From contig NZ_KE383971.1 in NCBI RefSeq assembly GCF_000423045.1, positions 506,092-570,091 on the forward strand: a stretch of DNA of 64,000 bases, given 5' to 3'. Below, piece after piece: positions 1-9,487 of the stretch. The stretch comes from Christiangramia portivictoriae DSM 23547 (GTDB taxonomy: Bacteria > Bacteroidota > Bacteroidia > Flavobacteriales > Flavobacteriaceae). How positions within the stretch are numbered: the first letter of the stretch is position 1; every line of letters starts with the position of its first letter. The notes beneath the pieces are model-generated. The model ran no database searches, was not told where the DNA came from, and saw only the letters and a list, made by a program, of their open reading frames with translations. Position numbers and translations under genes: made by a program.

Positions 1-1256
1 AGGCGAATGATAAAGATGTGGTTCATGAAGGCGAGGGTAATATCGTGGTGATCAATACCTGTGGTTTTATTGATAACGCGAAGGAACAATCAGTTAATAC
101 AATTCTGGAATTTGTTGAGAAAAAGCAGGAAGGTGCTGTAGATAAGGTATTTGTAACTGGTTGTTTAAGTGAACGTTACAAGCCAGATCTTCAGAAGGAA
201 ATTCCAGATGTGGACCAGTATTTTGGAACTACTGAACTGCCAGGATTACTATCAGCTCTGGAAGCCGATTATAAGCATGAACTGATAGGTGAGCGTCTAA
301 CAACTACGCCAAAAAATTACGCATATCTCAAGATTGCTGAAGGTTGTGACAGGCCATGTTCATTTTGCGCTATTCCATTAATGCGTGGCGGGCATAAGTC
401 GACTCCAATCGAAAACCTGGTGATAGAGGCAGAGAAACTGGCCGCTAATGGCGTAAAAGAACTTATTCTAATTGCACAGGATCTTACGTATTACGGTCTT
501 GATTTATATAAGAAAAGAAATCTGGCTGAATTGCTGGAAAACCTTGTAAAGGTAGAAGGTATTGAGTGGATTCGATTGCATTATGCTTTTCCAACTGGTT
601 TCCCAATGGATGTTCTGGAGGTGATGAAAAGAGAGCCGAAGGTTTGCAATTATCTTGACATTCCTTTACAGCATATTAATGATGATCTTCTGAAGTCCAT
701 GCGACGTGGAACCACTCATGAAAAAACCACTAATTTGCTTAAAAAGTTCAGAGCAACTCTACCGGAAATGGCCATAAGAACTACACTTATTGTTGGTTAT
801 CCCGGTGAAACTGAAGCAAACTTCCAGGAATTGAAGGAATGGGTTCAGGAAATGCGTTTTGAAAGACTTGGTTGTTTTACTTATTCTCATGAGGAAAATA
901 CGCACGCCTTTAATCTGGTAGATGATGTGCCACAGGAAGTAAAGCAGGAACGTGCGAATGAGATCATGGAAATTCAATCTCAAATCTCCTGGGAATTGAA
1001 CCAGCAAAAGATCGGCAAGGTTTTCAAGGTGATCATAGACCGAAAAGAAGGAAATTATTTCGTAGGAAGGACCGAGGCAGATTCTCCAGATGTCGATAAC
1101 GAGGTATTGATCGATGCTACTTCAGTGTATCTAAAAACAGGTGATTTTTACGATGTTGAAATAACCGATGCTGCCGACTTTGACCTGTACGCGAAACCTA
1201 TCAACGTAAAAACCAACAAGCCTGTTCGCAAAGAACTTAAGATTCGTACGGTTTAA
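1..1256 (+). CDS. rimO: Ribosomal protein S12 methylthiotransferase RimO (5' end cut by window)
   Basis: Radical-SAM enzyme that methylthiolates a conserved aspartate of ribosomal protein S12. The frame is open to the left edge of the window, so the true start lies upstream; roughly the first 30-40 residues, including the first cysteine of the N-terminal methylthiotransferase cluster, are missing. Visible are the other two N-terminal cluster cysteines (NTCGF and TGCLSER), then the radical-SAM CxxxCxxC signature CDRPCSFC about 110 residues into the visible part, the NIPLQH-like strand IPLQHIND, the GYPGET loop, and a C-terminal TRAM domain (last ~65 residues). The SFCAIP and GGHKS context separates RimO from the related MiaB. 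Two small membrane-protein genes follow closely on the same strand. Confidence 0.95.
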   Translation, partial: ANDKDVVHEGEGNIVVINTCGFIDNAKEQSVNTILEFVEKKQEGAVDKVFVTGCLSERYKPDLQKEIPDVDQYFGTTELPGLLSALEADYKHELIGERLTTTPKNYAYLKIAEGCDRPCSFCAIPLMRGGHKSTPIENLVIEAEKLAANGVKELILIAQDLTYYGLDLYKKRNLAELLENLVKVEGIEWIRLHYAFPTGFPMDVLEVMKREPKVCNYLDIPLQHINDDLLKSMRRGTTHEKTTNLLKKFRATLPEMAIRTTLIVGYPGETEANFQELKEWVQEMRFERLGCFTYSHEENTHAFNLVDDVPQEVKQERANEIMEIQSQISWELNQQKIGKVFKVIIDRKEGNYFVGRTEADSPDVDNEVLIDATSVYLKTGDFYDVEITDAADFDLYAKPINVKTNKPVRKELKIRTV

Positions 1257-1272
1257 TCAAAACCACCTTATT

Positions 1273-1686
1273 TTGAATAGAATAGAGAAAAGTCCGCATT
1301 TTCTTAGAGGAAACATGCCATATGTACTTGGCGGTTTCTATGTCCTGATGGGTGTTATTGCCTATTTCATTATAGGTGATGCCTTTTATCTATCATACCT
1401 GATTATAGGTATCGTGGCTGCTGGTATAGGATATTTCCGAAGAGAACATAGAAAGGAGTTTATTAAATGGAACAGTAAGAAGATCGTGCTACAGGACCAG
1501 ATTAATGGAAAGAAATCATATTCATGGACGGCGGTAGATGATTTTATCATTAGTGAAGAAAACCTGCTCATCAAATCTGGTGCTGCAGATGGTGTTTATT
1601 TCGAAATTAGAGAATTTTCACAAACCGATATTGCCAAACTGAGATCTGCCTACCCTGAATTCGCCAATCTAAAACACTCCGCTTAA
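1273..1686 (+). CDS. Small membrane protein of unknown function (first of a tandem pair)
   Basis: 137 residues, function not recognised. Two hydrophobic segments near residues 16-35 and 39-56 form a hairpin-like membrane anchor, followed by a ~75-residue soluble domain with an alternating beta pattern reminiscent of bacterial PH-like domains (inference). The TTG start is preferred to the later ATG at 1315 because the N-terminus then aligns with the next gene: M-x-R-I at the start and a G-x-F/W-x-L-M stretch in the first membrane segment. It starts 16 bases after rimO and its stop overlaps the next start (TAATG), so the three genes probably form one transcript. Confidence 0.7.
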   Translation: MNRIEKSPHFLRGNMPYVLGGFYVLMGVIAYFIIGDAFYLSYLIIGIVAAGIGYFRREHRKEFIKWNSKKIVLQDQINGKKSYSWTAVDDFIISEENLLIKSGAADGVYFEIREFSQTDIAKLRSAYPEFANLKHSA

Positions 1687-2105
1687 TGCATCGTATCACC
1701 AGAAAACTAAGTTTCTTCAGACGAAATCAGTTTGTATTATTTGGTGTTTTCTGGATATTGATGAGCACATTCTACCTGCTTTCGCAAATATTATCAGAGG
1801 AAGACAGTACTTTCAATTATTTTATGAGTTTTGGATATCTCATCATTGGCTTGCTTTATTTCTATCAGAACCACCGTTATGGACAGAAAAAAGGTGAATA
1901 TATAGAGTGGAATGATACTGTTCTAAATTACCAGCAAAATTTCGGAAAGTTTCATTCTTACAAGATCAGTAGCCTGATCAACACTACAGTTACAAAGAAC
2001 AATTTTATTATCAAAGCTCAAAATGCCCAGGGCACCATGGCGTCACTTAAAGGTTATTCTGAAGAAGATATCGCCCGACTTAAAGAAAGGTTTAATAAAG
2101 ACTAG
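1686..2105 (+). CDS. Small membrane protein of unknown function (second of a tandem pair)
   Basis: 139 residues, a diverged paralogue of the preceding gene. It has the same plan: a short basic N-terminus, two hydrophobic segments (about residues 16-35 and 46-62), a linker with EYIEWND matching EFIKWNS of the first copy, and a C-terminal soluble domain ending with a conserved (D/E)IA(K/R)L(R/K) helix. The ATG shares one base with the stop of the upstream gene, implying translational coupling. The pair may form a heteromeric membrane complex (inference). No catalytic motif is visible. Confidence 0.7.
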   Translation: MHRITRKLSFFRRNQFVLFGVFWILMSTFYLLSQILSEEDSTFNYFMSFGYLIIGLLYFYQNHRYGQKKGEYIEWNDTVLNYQQNFGKFHSYKISSLINTTVTKNNFIIKAQNAQGTMASLKGYSEEDIARLKERFNKD

Positions 2106-2308
2106 TCCGTTTCTAAACAATTTGGGCACTTCCTCATTTGGTATTGCCAGGCTGAATTTTGGGTTCTATTCCACAGCAGTTGGAAGAAAATTTTGATAAA
2201 ATTCAATCTGTATATTATTTCTGCGTAGCGAAATTATTGATGCAAAACATAAAACTGTTTCGAAGTAGCTACAAGCTTGAGACCTCAGTTGAATCTGAAC
2301 ATAAAAAA

Positions 2309-2330
2309 AGCAGGAACTTTTGTTCCTGCT
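2309..2330. terminator. Bidirectional intrinsic terminator
   Basis: Perfect 9-bp stem AGCAGGAAC / GTTCCTGCT with a TTTT loop, with A-rich sequence on the left and T-rich sequence on the right, so it can act on both strands. It separates the rimO transcript from the convergent M16 peptidase gene. The remaining ~200 bases between 2106 and 2308 show no convincing gene. Confidence 0.85.
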
Positions 2331-2356
2331 TTTACCAAAAATAGCTTTATTCTATA

Positions 2357-5179
2357 CTATTCACTCTCGTTGAGTAATACTGGATCACCATATCCAAGAT
2401 CCTTTAATTTGTCTAACTGTGTTTCAGCATCACCAACGATCAAGAAGTACATTTTTTCAGGGTTGATGTATTTCCTGGCAAGTTCCTGGATATCCATAAC
2501 CGTCATTTCCTCTACCTGCTGCTGTTGCTCTGCTACATAATCGTCATTATAACCATAATCATTAATTTCTTTAAGCATATTTAGTTTTGCACCCAGGGTT
2601 TCAAATTTTCTGGTGCTGCTTTTAGTCATAAAACTTTTGGTAACTTCCAGGTCATCCTGAGTAAAAGTATCGGCATAATCCTTTAGAATGTCCCGAACCA
2701 GTTCGGTAGCTTCATAGGTAATATTGGATCGAACCCCGCTGGAAATTAGAAATGGCCCGATATAGGATTTATCCTCAAACCTTGAACGAATTCCATAGGT
2801 GTAACCTTTTCCTTCTCGAAGTTCCTGGGTAAGCCTGGAAGCGAAACTTCCACCACCTAGTCTGTAATTCATCACTTCTGCTGCATAAAAATCCTTATCA
2901 CTGGCACTTAAAGCTGGAGCACCAAATGCAAGAACCGACTGTTTTGCTCCCGGAACATCGTAAAAATACACCTGAGATTTTCCTGGTGCCTGGAATTCCG
3001 GAATTTCAGGGAAGTCTACAGTTTTTGGAGGCCATGAAGCTGAAATTGCTTTTAAAGAATTTTCTGCTTCTTCAAGATTAAGATCTCCTACCACAAGATA
3101 GGTCGCATTTAGAGGTGAAAGATTTTCAGAATAATAAGCTTTAAGATCATTTAAGGAAATATTCTCCACACTTTCGATAGTTCCCAGTTCATTCATTGAC
3201 AGGATACTATTTTCGCCATATACCAGTTTTCGAAATTCGTTGGCAGCGATATTGTTAGGATCTCCCTGCTGTTGTCGTATCCTGCTGAGGGTTTGCTGTT
3301 TGATAAGTTCAAATTCCGATTCATCCCAGCGCGGTTGCAGCAGCATCTCGTCTACAAGTTTCATCGTCTCGGCATAATTTTTAGCCAGAGTATTTCCTGA
3401 AATACTAATTTTTTCTTCTGAAGAACTTACATAAATACGCGCGCCCAGAAGTTCTATCGCTTCCTCCAGTTCAGCCGGAGTTTTTTTAGCGGTTCCACGA
3501 TTCATCAGGTTAGCCAGGAGATTTGCTACTCCCGCTTTTTCCTTTGTTTCCAGTAGTTGTCCGCTTTTGATCTCCAGACTAAACTGTACGAGTGGTACTT
3601 CCTTGTTGGTAATACCCATAACTTCTAGTCCGCTGGGCATCGTTGTTTTCCAGATCTCAGGAATTTCCAGTTCAGGTTTCGATGAATACGGAGGTTCAAT
3701 GCTTCGGTCAAAACTGGAGGCTGTTTTTGGATAATCTACTGCCTGCTTTGCGTCAAAATCTTCTTCAGCTCCTTCTACAATTTTTTCTTCTACGACTTCC
3801 GCTTTTTCTGAATTTTCCAAAGCCAGTTCCAGTTGATCCTTCGGAACAAAACTGGAAGCGACATAGTGTTGATCTTTGATATATTTTCTGAAGACTCTCA
3901 TGACATCTTCAGAAGAAACCGCCAGTAATTTTTCGATCTCTTTATTAATGAAGTTTGGGTCATTCGCGAAGATATCATACTGTGCCAGCTGAAATCCTTT
4001 GCCAAGAACACTGGATATGGAATTGTAAAAGTTGGTTTCAAGCCCGGCTTTAATTCTCTTAAGATCTTTCTGCGGAATACCATTCCTGTCAAATTCAGCC
4101 AGTCCTTCCTGGATCACCGCCTGTACAGAATCGAGGTCTTTCCCGTCGTAGGCTCTCACCTGAAGCATCAACTGCCCGGAAAGTTCAGAAGTATAATTAA
4201 ACATGCTTACATTACCGGAAAGTTTCGCATCCTCGACAATCTTCTTGTACAATGGAGCATTTTTACCATCAGCCAGATAGCTCGTCAATATCTCCAATGC
4301 AAAGCTGTCGGGATGATAAGAGTAAACCGATGGCCAGGCCATGGTAAGCTCTGGAAGTTTCGCGAAATTATCTTCGTGATATACTTTTCTGGTCTTATTA
4401 AGACTTATAAGTTGCTTTTCCTGTTCTGCGATCTTTTGCCCTTTAGGAATTTCATCAAAATATTTATGCACCCATTCTTTCGCCTGGGCTTTATCAAAAT
4501 CTCCGGCGATGGTAAGAGTTACATTATTAGGTGTGTACCACTTATTATAAAAATCCTTTACGTCCTGCAAGGTTGCATTCTGAAGATCTTCAAGACTTCC
4601 AATCACCTGCCAGTTATAAGGATGATCTTTAGGATACAGATTTTTATCAATCACATAATAAGTATGGCCATAAGGGCGATTGTCCACTCCCTGGCGTTTT
4701 TCATTTTTAACTACCTGTTTTTCCTTGGCAAGAACCGGTTCTGTAACCGTATTGATAAAGTAGCCAAGTTTATCGGCTTCTGCCCAGATCATTTTTTCCA
4801 AAGCATCTTTGGGAACCGTCTGGAAATAATTGGTGCGATCCCGACTGGTGGAACCATTAGCTCCACTGCCGCCAATACGTGCAGATAGCTTGTCCAGTCC
4901 GCCCTTGCCAAGGTTTTCAGATTCGAGGAAGAGCAGGTGTTCGAATAAATGTGCAAATCCTGTTCTCCCTTCTTTTTCCCGGGCACTACCCACGTGTGCG
5001 GTAAGCGCCACGGCCACGACAGGATCAGATTTATCTTCGTGCAGGATGACTTTTAAACCATTCTCAAGAGTGAAAGTTTCAAAATCTACCGAAAATTGAT
5101 TGTTGATTTCCTGGGCCAATGCAATGTTACTGGCGAACAGGAAAAAGCATAAAGCAGAAAAAAGTTGTGTTGTTTTCAT
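2357..5179 (-). CDS. Secreted M16 family metallopeptidase (pitrilysin type, two half-domains)
   Basis: About 940 residues with a signal peptide (MKTTQLFSALCFFLFA...ALAQ), so probably periplasmic or outer-membrane associated. The N-terminal half carries the inverted zinc motif HxxEH as HLFEH (about residues 77-81) with the third ligand in VKNEKRQ about 80 residues later. The C-terminal half has a second M16 fold whose zinc motif is lost (NLLANLMN) but which keeps the substrate-binding R/Y element (LREGKGYTYG). The ATG at 5179 is chosen over the in-frame one at 5191 because it gives a clean signal peptide and no overlap with the upstream gene. It lies directly downstream of an exported M14 carboxypeptidase, suggesting co-transcribed peptide degradation. 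The substrate is unknown. Confidence 0.9.
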   Translation of the reverse strand: MKTTQLFSALCFFLFASNIALAQEINNQFSVDFETFTLENGLKVILHEDKSDPVVAVALTAHVGSAREKEGRTGFAHLFEHLLFLESENLGKGGLDKLSARIGGSGANGSTSRDRTNYFQTVPKDALEKMIWAEADKLGYFINTVTEPVLAKEKQVVKNEKRQGVDNRPYGHTYYVIDKNLYPKDHPYNWQVIGSLEDLQNATLQDVKDFYNKWYTPNNVTLTIAGDFDKAQAKEWVHKYFDEIPKGQKIAEQEKQLISLNKTRKVYHEDNFAKLPELTMAWPSVYSYHPDSFALEILTSYLADGKNAPLYKKIVEDAKLSGNVSMFNYTSELSGQLMLQVRAYDGKDLDSVQAVIQEGLAEFDRNGIPQKDLKRIKAGLETNFYNSISSVLGKGFQLAQYDIFANDPNFINKEIEKLLAVSSEDVMRVFRKYIKDQHYVASSFVPKDQLELALENSEKAEVVEEKIVEGAEEDFDAKQAVDYPKTASSFDRSIEPPYSSKPELEIPEIWKTTMPSGLEVMGITNKEVPLVQFSLEIKSGQLLETKEKAGVANLLANLMNRGTAKKTPAELEEAIELLGARIYVSSSEEKISISGNTLAKNYAETMKLVDEMLLQPRWDESEFELIKQQTLSRIRQQQGDPNNIAANEFRKLVYGENSILSMNELGTIESVENISLNDLKAYYSENLSPLNATYLVVGDLNLEEAENSLKAISASWPPKTVDFPEIPEFQAPGKSQVYFYDVPGAKQSVLAFGAPALSASDKDFYAAEVMNYRLGGGSFASRLTQELREGKGYTYGIRSRFEDKSYIGPFLISSGVRSNITYEATELVRDILKDYADTFTQDDLEVTKSFMTKSSTRKFETLGAKLNMLKEINDYGYNDDYVAEQQQQVEEMTVMDIQELARKYINPEKMYFLIVGDAETQLDKLKDLGYGDPVLLNESE

Positions 5180-5180
5180 T

Positions 5181-7664
5181 TTAATAATCATATCCTCTGT
5201 TATTTGTTAGGAATAGTGCATTGGTAAAAAATAATTTTCCATTCTCCCAGAAAGCTCTGAATAATGGGTTGTCAACCATATAAATAATGCTGCCTCGACC
5301 TATATTTTCTTCGCCGAAAATAAGGGAATTTTCCAGCTTTTTCTGAGCTTCGCTTCCGGCAAATCCAGAAACTACTGCAGGTTGCTGAATATACGCCACG
5401 TTGTACCCTGAATCCAGCAGTTCATAACTTTCACCGCTCAGTTTTAAGCTGAAATAAGTATCGTCATATCCAAAGGCCATTGGGTGCGTAGAATCTACCG
5501 AAGTTTCTACGATACTGCCGGTTATCATATTTTTCACATATTCTCGTTCTCTTTGGGCGTAAGGAATAAGCTTCTCCTCAGTTGTTACTGAATCCTTTTT
5601 ACTTTCTTTAGCTTTGATCCCGAAATTATCCTTTCCTTTAAATGCGGAGATTGCATCCCCGATAGCGATAAGTTTCCCACCCCCACGAATCCAGTTTTCG
5701 AGCATTTTGAGACGACGCTCATCCAGGTAGCTGGAATAATATCCCGAGGGCATTACCAGGACATTTAAATTATCGAGTACACTGGCAGAAAGACTGGTTG
5801 CTTCCACTGGAATCACCGGGTACTTTAGATCCTGTTCGAAAAAGTACCAGATTTCACCAAAATTAAGCGAAGAAACCTGTTCTCCTCTCAATAGGCCAAT
5901 TTTCTGCTTATTGATGATTTTAATGTTTCCAGAACCAAAATCGGGACCCTTATCCGCAAATCCTGTAGTAGTTCCTACAAGTTCTCTCTTCATATCATTA
6001 GCGATCTGTACTACTTTTTGCTGAAAATCTTCAATTTTTGCATTATCACTTTTGGAAATGATCAGACTGCCGGCTTCGAAATCTTTCCCGGAATTACGAA
6101 ATTCTTGCTCACTAAAACGAACTTTAATATCATTCCTAACGAGCTCAGCCAGGAATCTGGCATCGTCCATACTATTCCATTTCGATAGAAAAGCCGTAGT
6201 GTTCACATCGGCGGTATTTTCCCTGAATGCTTCGGCTTTGTTCGAATTGCCATCGATGATCTTAGAACTGGCGACGGTCTCCAGGCCATAAGCATAAGGC
6301 AGGCTCCAGGCAGTAATATCATAGGTTAAAGAGTCAACAAGTTTAGCCCTTGGCTCGAATAAGACTTTGATCATCTTTGATTTGGGCTGATTGGCAGAGA
6401 CCAGTAAAGTTGATTCAGATGTTTCCAGGTTGCCGTTTTTTGAATTTTGATAAGAAAATCCTTTTATAGTACCAGGCTTGCCATAACTATAATCAATCTC
6501 GTGCCTGTCCAGGAGCTTAGTTAAAGCAGCGATCTTGTCCTTTTCACCGTTCAGGGCGTAGGTTTTATATTCTGAATCTCCTTCCGCGAAAAAATCTTTG
6601 AATTCTGAAACCAGCTCTGCAGCATTTTCAGAAGCCATTTCCACGGTAGAAATTCCGGTAGTAAAATGATGTTCAATTCGATCTTTTAAGGTTAGAATAT
6701 AACCTTCATCGGTCTGAATGCCCAGGCCTGCGCGACCATGACCCGCCTGCTCGTAGGTCATCCCAATCGCACCCATATAGGTTGGATAGGTGTCCCCGTA
6801 ACTCGGGTACAGCAGGTCAAATTGCTCGCCTGTAAAATATAACCAGCCATTATCATCAAAATATTTCGCATGATTTTTTCCAATTCTTGTCTGGAAATCT
6901 CGCTGAAAGTCGGTAATAATCTCGTGAAAAGGTTCAGCTGCAGGGGCGAAATAATAGGGATCGTTGATGCCCTGCTCGTGAAAATCCACATGGATATGTG
7001 GCATCCATTGATTGTAAACCTTAAGTCGTTGTCTGGTTTCCACCTGTGTAGCCCAGGCCCAGTCACGGTTTAGATCGAAGAGATAATGATTGGGTCTTCC
7101 TCCCGGCCATGGTTCATCATGTTCAGCAGAAAACTGATTCGTATCATAAGGTGTTGCCTTTACCTGGTTGTACCAGTTCGCATACCGGTCACGGCCATCG
7201 GGATTTACACAGGGATCTAAAATCACGACTGTGTTTTCCAGTAGCTCCTGCTTCCCGGTTACCAGTTCATACAAGGTTTTCATAGCAGCCTCGGTACTGG
7301 AAGCTTCATTCCCATGCACATTATAACTTAGCCAGACGATCGCATTTTCAGAAGTTCCAGTCGCATTGGATAGCCCGGCACTCGCAAAATGTTGCTGTTG
7401 GATAGACTGCAGGTTCTGCATGTTTTCTTCCGAAGAAATAATGGCGTAAGTAAGTGGTCTGCGTTCATGGGTAAGTCCATAACGTTCATACTTAACCAGC
7501 GCAGATTTTTCAGCTACATATTTAAAATAGTTCACGACATCTGCGTGCCTGCTAAATTGAGATCCTAACTCGTAACCAAGAAATTGTGACGGACTCTGAA
7601 TTTCCTGTCCATAAAAGGAGGTTGAAATGCTAACTAAAAAGACAATGAGGAATCTTATTTTCAA
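5181..7664 (-). CDS. Secreted M14 family zinc carboxypeptidase-like protein
   Basis: 827 residues with a signal peptide ending ...STSFYGQ. The M14 zinc ligands are visible: HxxE in NVHGNEAS (H117, E120) and the third histidine in HIHVDFHEQG, with a candidate catalytic glutamate in TYEQAGHG. A long C-terminal region (about residues 400-827) contains an amidotransferase-like fold (VLVMPSGYYSS, GGGKLIAIGDA), a combination common in large Bacteroidota M14 proteins. The start is a TTG: no ATG lies near the signal peptide, and an exact TAATTTTG -7 element sits about 30 bases upstream. It overlaps or abuts the M16 gene downstream. Confidence 0.88.
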   Translation of the reverse strand: MKIRFLIVFLVSISTSFYGQEIQSPSQFLGYELGSQFSRHADVVNYFKYVAEKSALVKYERYGLTHERRPLTYAIISSEENMQNLQSIQQQHFASAGLSNATGTSENAIVWLSYNVHGNEASSTEAAMKTLYELVTGKQELLENTVVILDPCVNPDGRDRYANWYNQVKATPYDTNQFSAEHDEPWPGGRPNHYLFDLNRDWAWATQVETRQRLKVYNQWMPHIHVDFHEQGINDPYYFAPAAEPFHEIITDFQRDFQTRIGKNHAKYFDDNGWLYFTGEQFDLLYPSYGDTYPTYMGAIGMTYEQAGHGRAGLGIQTDEGYILTLKDRIEHHFTTGISTVEMASENAAELVSEFKDFFAEGDSEYKTYALNGEKDKIAALTKLLDRHEIDYSYGKPGTIKGFSYQNSKNGNLETSESTLLVSANQPKSKMIKVLFEPRAKLVDSLTYDITAWSLPYAYGLETVASSKIIDGNSNKAEAFRENTADVNTTAFLSKWNSMDDARFLAELVRNDIKVRFSEQEFRNSGKDFEAGSLIISKSDNAKIEDFQQKVVQIANDMKRELVGTTTGFADKGPDFGSGNIKIINKQKIGLLRGEQVSSLNFGEIWYFFEQDLKYPVIPVEATSLSASVLDNLNVLVMPSGYYSSYLDERRLKMLENWIRGGGKLIAIGDAISAFKGKDNFGIKAKESKKDSVTTEEKLIPYAQREREYVKNMITGSIVETSVDSTHPMAFGYDDTYFSLKLSGESYELLDSGYNVAYIQQPAVVSGFAGSEAQKKLENSLIFGEENIGRGSIIYMVDNPLFRAFWENGKLFFTNALFLTNNRGYDY

Positions 7665-7693
7665 AATTTTCGATTTTCAAAAGTGAATGCTTT

Positions 7694-7701
7694 CAAAATT
7701 A
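7694..7701 (-). promoter_or_regulatory. -7 promoter element for the M14/M16 peptidase pair
   Basis: Exact match to the Bacteroidota -7 consensus TAnnTTTG (TAATTTTG on the minus strand), about 30 bases before the TTG start of the M14 gene. No clear -33 TTG is seen at the usual distance. Confidence 0.55.
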
Positions 7702-7736
7702 AGAAAAAAGAGTACATATCTGGTATCTCAGGGCAT

Positions 7737-7751
7737 TCGCAATATTTGCGA
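7737..7751. promoter_or_regulatory. Small palindrome between divergent genes
   Basis: TCGCAA-TAT-TTGCGA, a 6-3-6 perfect inverted repeat in the intergenic region between the divergent M14 peptidase and bshC genes. It could be a regulator site; nothing else supports this. Confidence 0.3.
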
Positions 7752-7869
7752 TTGTACGTAATCTGTTTTTTGGCGTGTTAAGAGAATTGTAAACATTTAG
7801 TATGCGACAGGCATCGATTTAGTTTCCTTCCTAAAAGGTTTTATCTTTACGACAATTATAAACAGGTTG

Positions 7870-9486
7870 ATGTCTACAGATTATATAGCTTATCCCGAAA
7901 CCAATTATTTCACTCCGCTGATCCTGGATTATCTTTTAGAAAAGGAAAGTCTTGGTCATTTATATCATCGCTTTCCTAAAATTGAAAATTTCATGGAACA
8001 GATCGATGAAAAATCAGAGTCCTATGATGATTCGATTCGTAAAGACCTGGTGGAGGTTTTAAACGAGCAGTATTCTAATCTTAAAATTTCTGAAGAGACT
8101 GCCAGGAACATCGATCTCCTAAGTTCGAACAAAACTTTTACGGTGGTTACCGGGCATCAGTTAAATCTATTTACCGGCCCGTTATATTTTCTTTATAAGA
8201 TAGTTTCCACCATAAACCTAAGCAGAAAACTCAAGGCAACATATCCAGAACAGGATTTTGTACCGGTATACTGGATGGCTACCGAAGATCACGACTTTGA
8301 AGAGATCAATTTCTTTAATCTCCACGGAAAAAAGTTCAAATGGAATAATGCTGAAAAGCGGGCAGGAGCCACCGCAGTTGGGAAACTTTCTACGGAAGGG
8401 CTTGAAGAGGTTTTTAAGTTGTTTTCTGCTGAAATTGGCGCAGGAACCAATGCTGAAGATTTAAAGGATATGTTTCAAAAGGCATATCTCGAGCATGATC
8501 ATCTTACCGATGCCACGCGCTTCCTGGCGAACAGGTTATTTGGGAGAGAAGGTCTCGTAATTATGGCCGCCGGAGATGCCCGATTGAAAAAGCATTTTTC
8601 AAGCCATATTAAAAATGAATTGTTAAGCGGCTCTTCCTCGAAAGAATCGCAGGAAGCCATCAATTCCTTGGCAGAACTGGACTATAAGGTGCAGGTAAAT
8701 CCACGGGACATCAATTTATTTTATCTCAACGAAGAGATCAGGGAGCGTATCATTAAAAAAGATGACCGGTTTTTTGTTCATGAGACCGAGATTAGCTGGA
8801 GTAAAGAGCAAATTCTTGCAGAAGTCGATGCACATCCTGAACGTTTTAGTCCCAATGTCATGATGCGACCACTTTATCAGGAAGTATTGCTTCCAAATCT
8901 TTGTTATATAGGTGGCGGAGGTGAACTGGCTTACTGGTTGCAGCTAAAAAATTATTTTGATGCTGAAAATGTGACTTTTCCCATGCTCTTACTTCGGAAT
9001 TCGGCGCTTTTGCAATCTGCGAAACAGGATGGAAAACGCAGAAGACTTGATATTTCACTAAAGGAACTATTTTTAAAACAGCATGAGCTAATCAACCGCA
9101 AGGTTCGAAAAATAAGCAATATCGACATTGATTTTTCTCAACAGAAAGAGCACCTGATCCAGCAATTCCAAAAAATGTACGAGCTGGCTGAAAAAACCGA
9201 TCAATCTTTTATTGGAGCGGTAAAAGCACAGGAAGTAAAACAACTTAAAGGTCTGGACAATCTTGAAAACCGACTTCTTCGTGCGCAAAAAAGAAAATTA
9301 AAGGACGAGGTAGAGCGAATCGCAGCACTACAGAACGAATTATTCCCAAACAGAAGCCTTCAGGAGCGGCAAACCAATTTTTCTGAGTACTACGACGAAT
9401 ACGGTCCCGAACTAATTGAGCGGCTTCTTGAAGAATTAGATCCTTTAGACGCAAATTTTAAAATTATCACCTTTGGAGAAAAATAG
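7870..9486 (+). CDS. bshC: Bacillithiol biosynthesis cysteine-adding enzyme BshC
   Basis: Putative cysteine ligase for the last step of bacillithiol synthesis (GlcN-malate plus cysteine). 538 residues, the usual family length. Recognised by the TGHQLNLFTGPLYFLYK block, PVYWMATEDHDFEEIN, and the GGGGELAYWLQL segment, with a coiled-coil region in the C-terminal third. The ATG at 7870 is preferred to the adjacent TTG at 7867. A weak promoter-like TATCTTTA lies ~18 bases upstream. bshA and bshB are not in this window. The decarboxylase gene follows immediately, one base after the stop codon. Confidence 0.93.
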   Translation: MSTDYIAYPETNYFTPLILDYLLEKESLGHLYHRFPKIENFMEQIDEKSESYDDSIRKDLVEVLNEQYSNLKISEETARNIDLLSSNKTFTVVTGHQLNLFTGPLYFLYKIVSTINLSRKLKATYPEQDFVPVYWMATEDHDFEEINFFNLHGKKFKWNNAEKRAGATAVGKLSTEGLEEVFKLFSAEIGAGTNAEDLKDMFQKAYLEHDHLTDATRFLANRLFGREGLVIMAAGDARLKKHFSSHIKNELLSGSSSKESQEAINSLAELDYKVQVNPRDINLFYLNEEIRERIIKKDDRFFVHETEISWSKEQILAEVDAHPERFSPNVMMRPLYQEVLLPNLCYIGGGGELAYWLQLKNYFDAENVTFPMLLLRNSALLQSAKQDGKRRRLDISLKELFLKQHELINRKVRKISNIDIDFSQQKEHLIQQFQKMYELAEKTDQSFIGAVKAQEVKQLKGLDNLENRLLRAQKRKLKDEVERIAALQNELFPNRSLQERQTNFSEYYDEYGPELIERLLEELDPLDANFKIITFGEK

Positions 9487-9487
9487 A

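Noticed and set aside
2106-2308. Short open frames between the second small membrane gene and the terminator
   Set aside because: No start context, motif or coding pattern; treated as untranslated spacer.
4313-4888. 191-residue open frame on the plus strand opposite the M16 gene
   Set aside because: Lies wholly antisense to a well-supported peptidase, has odd composition and no recognisable motif.
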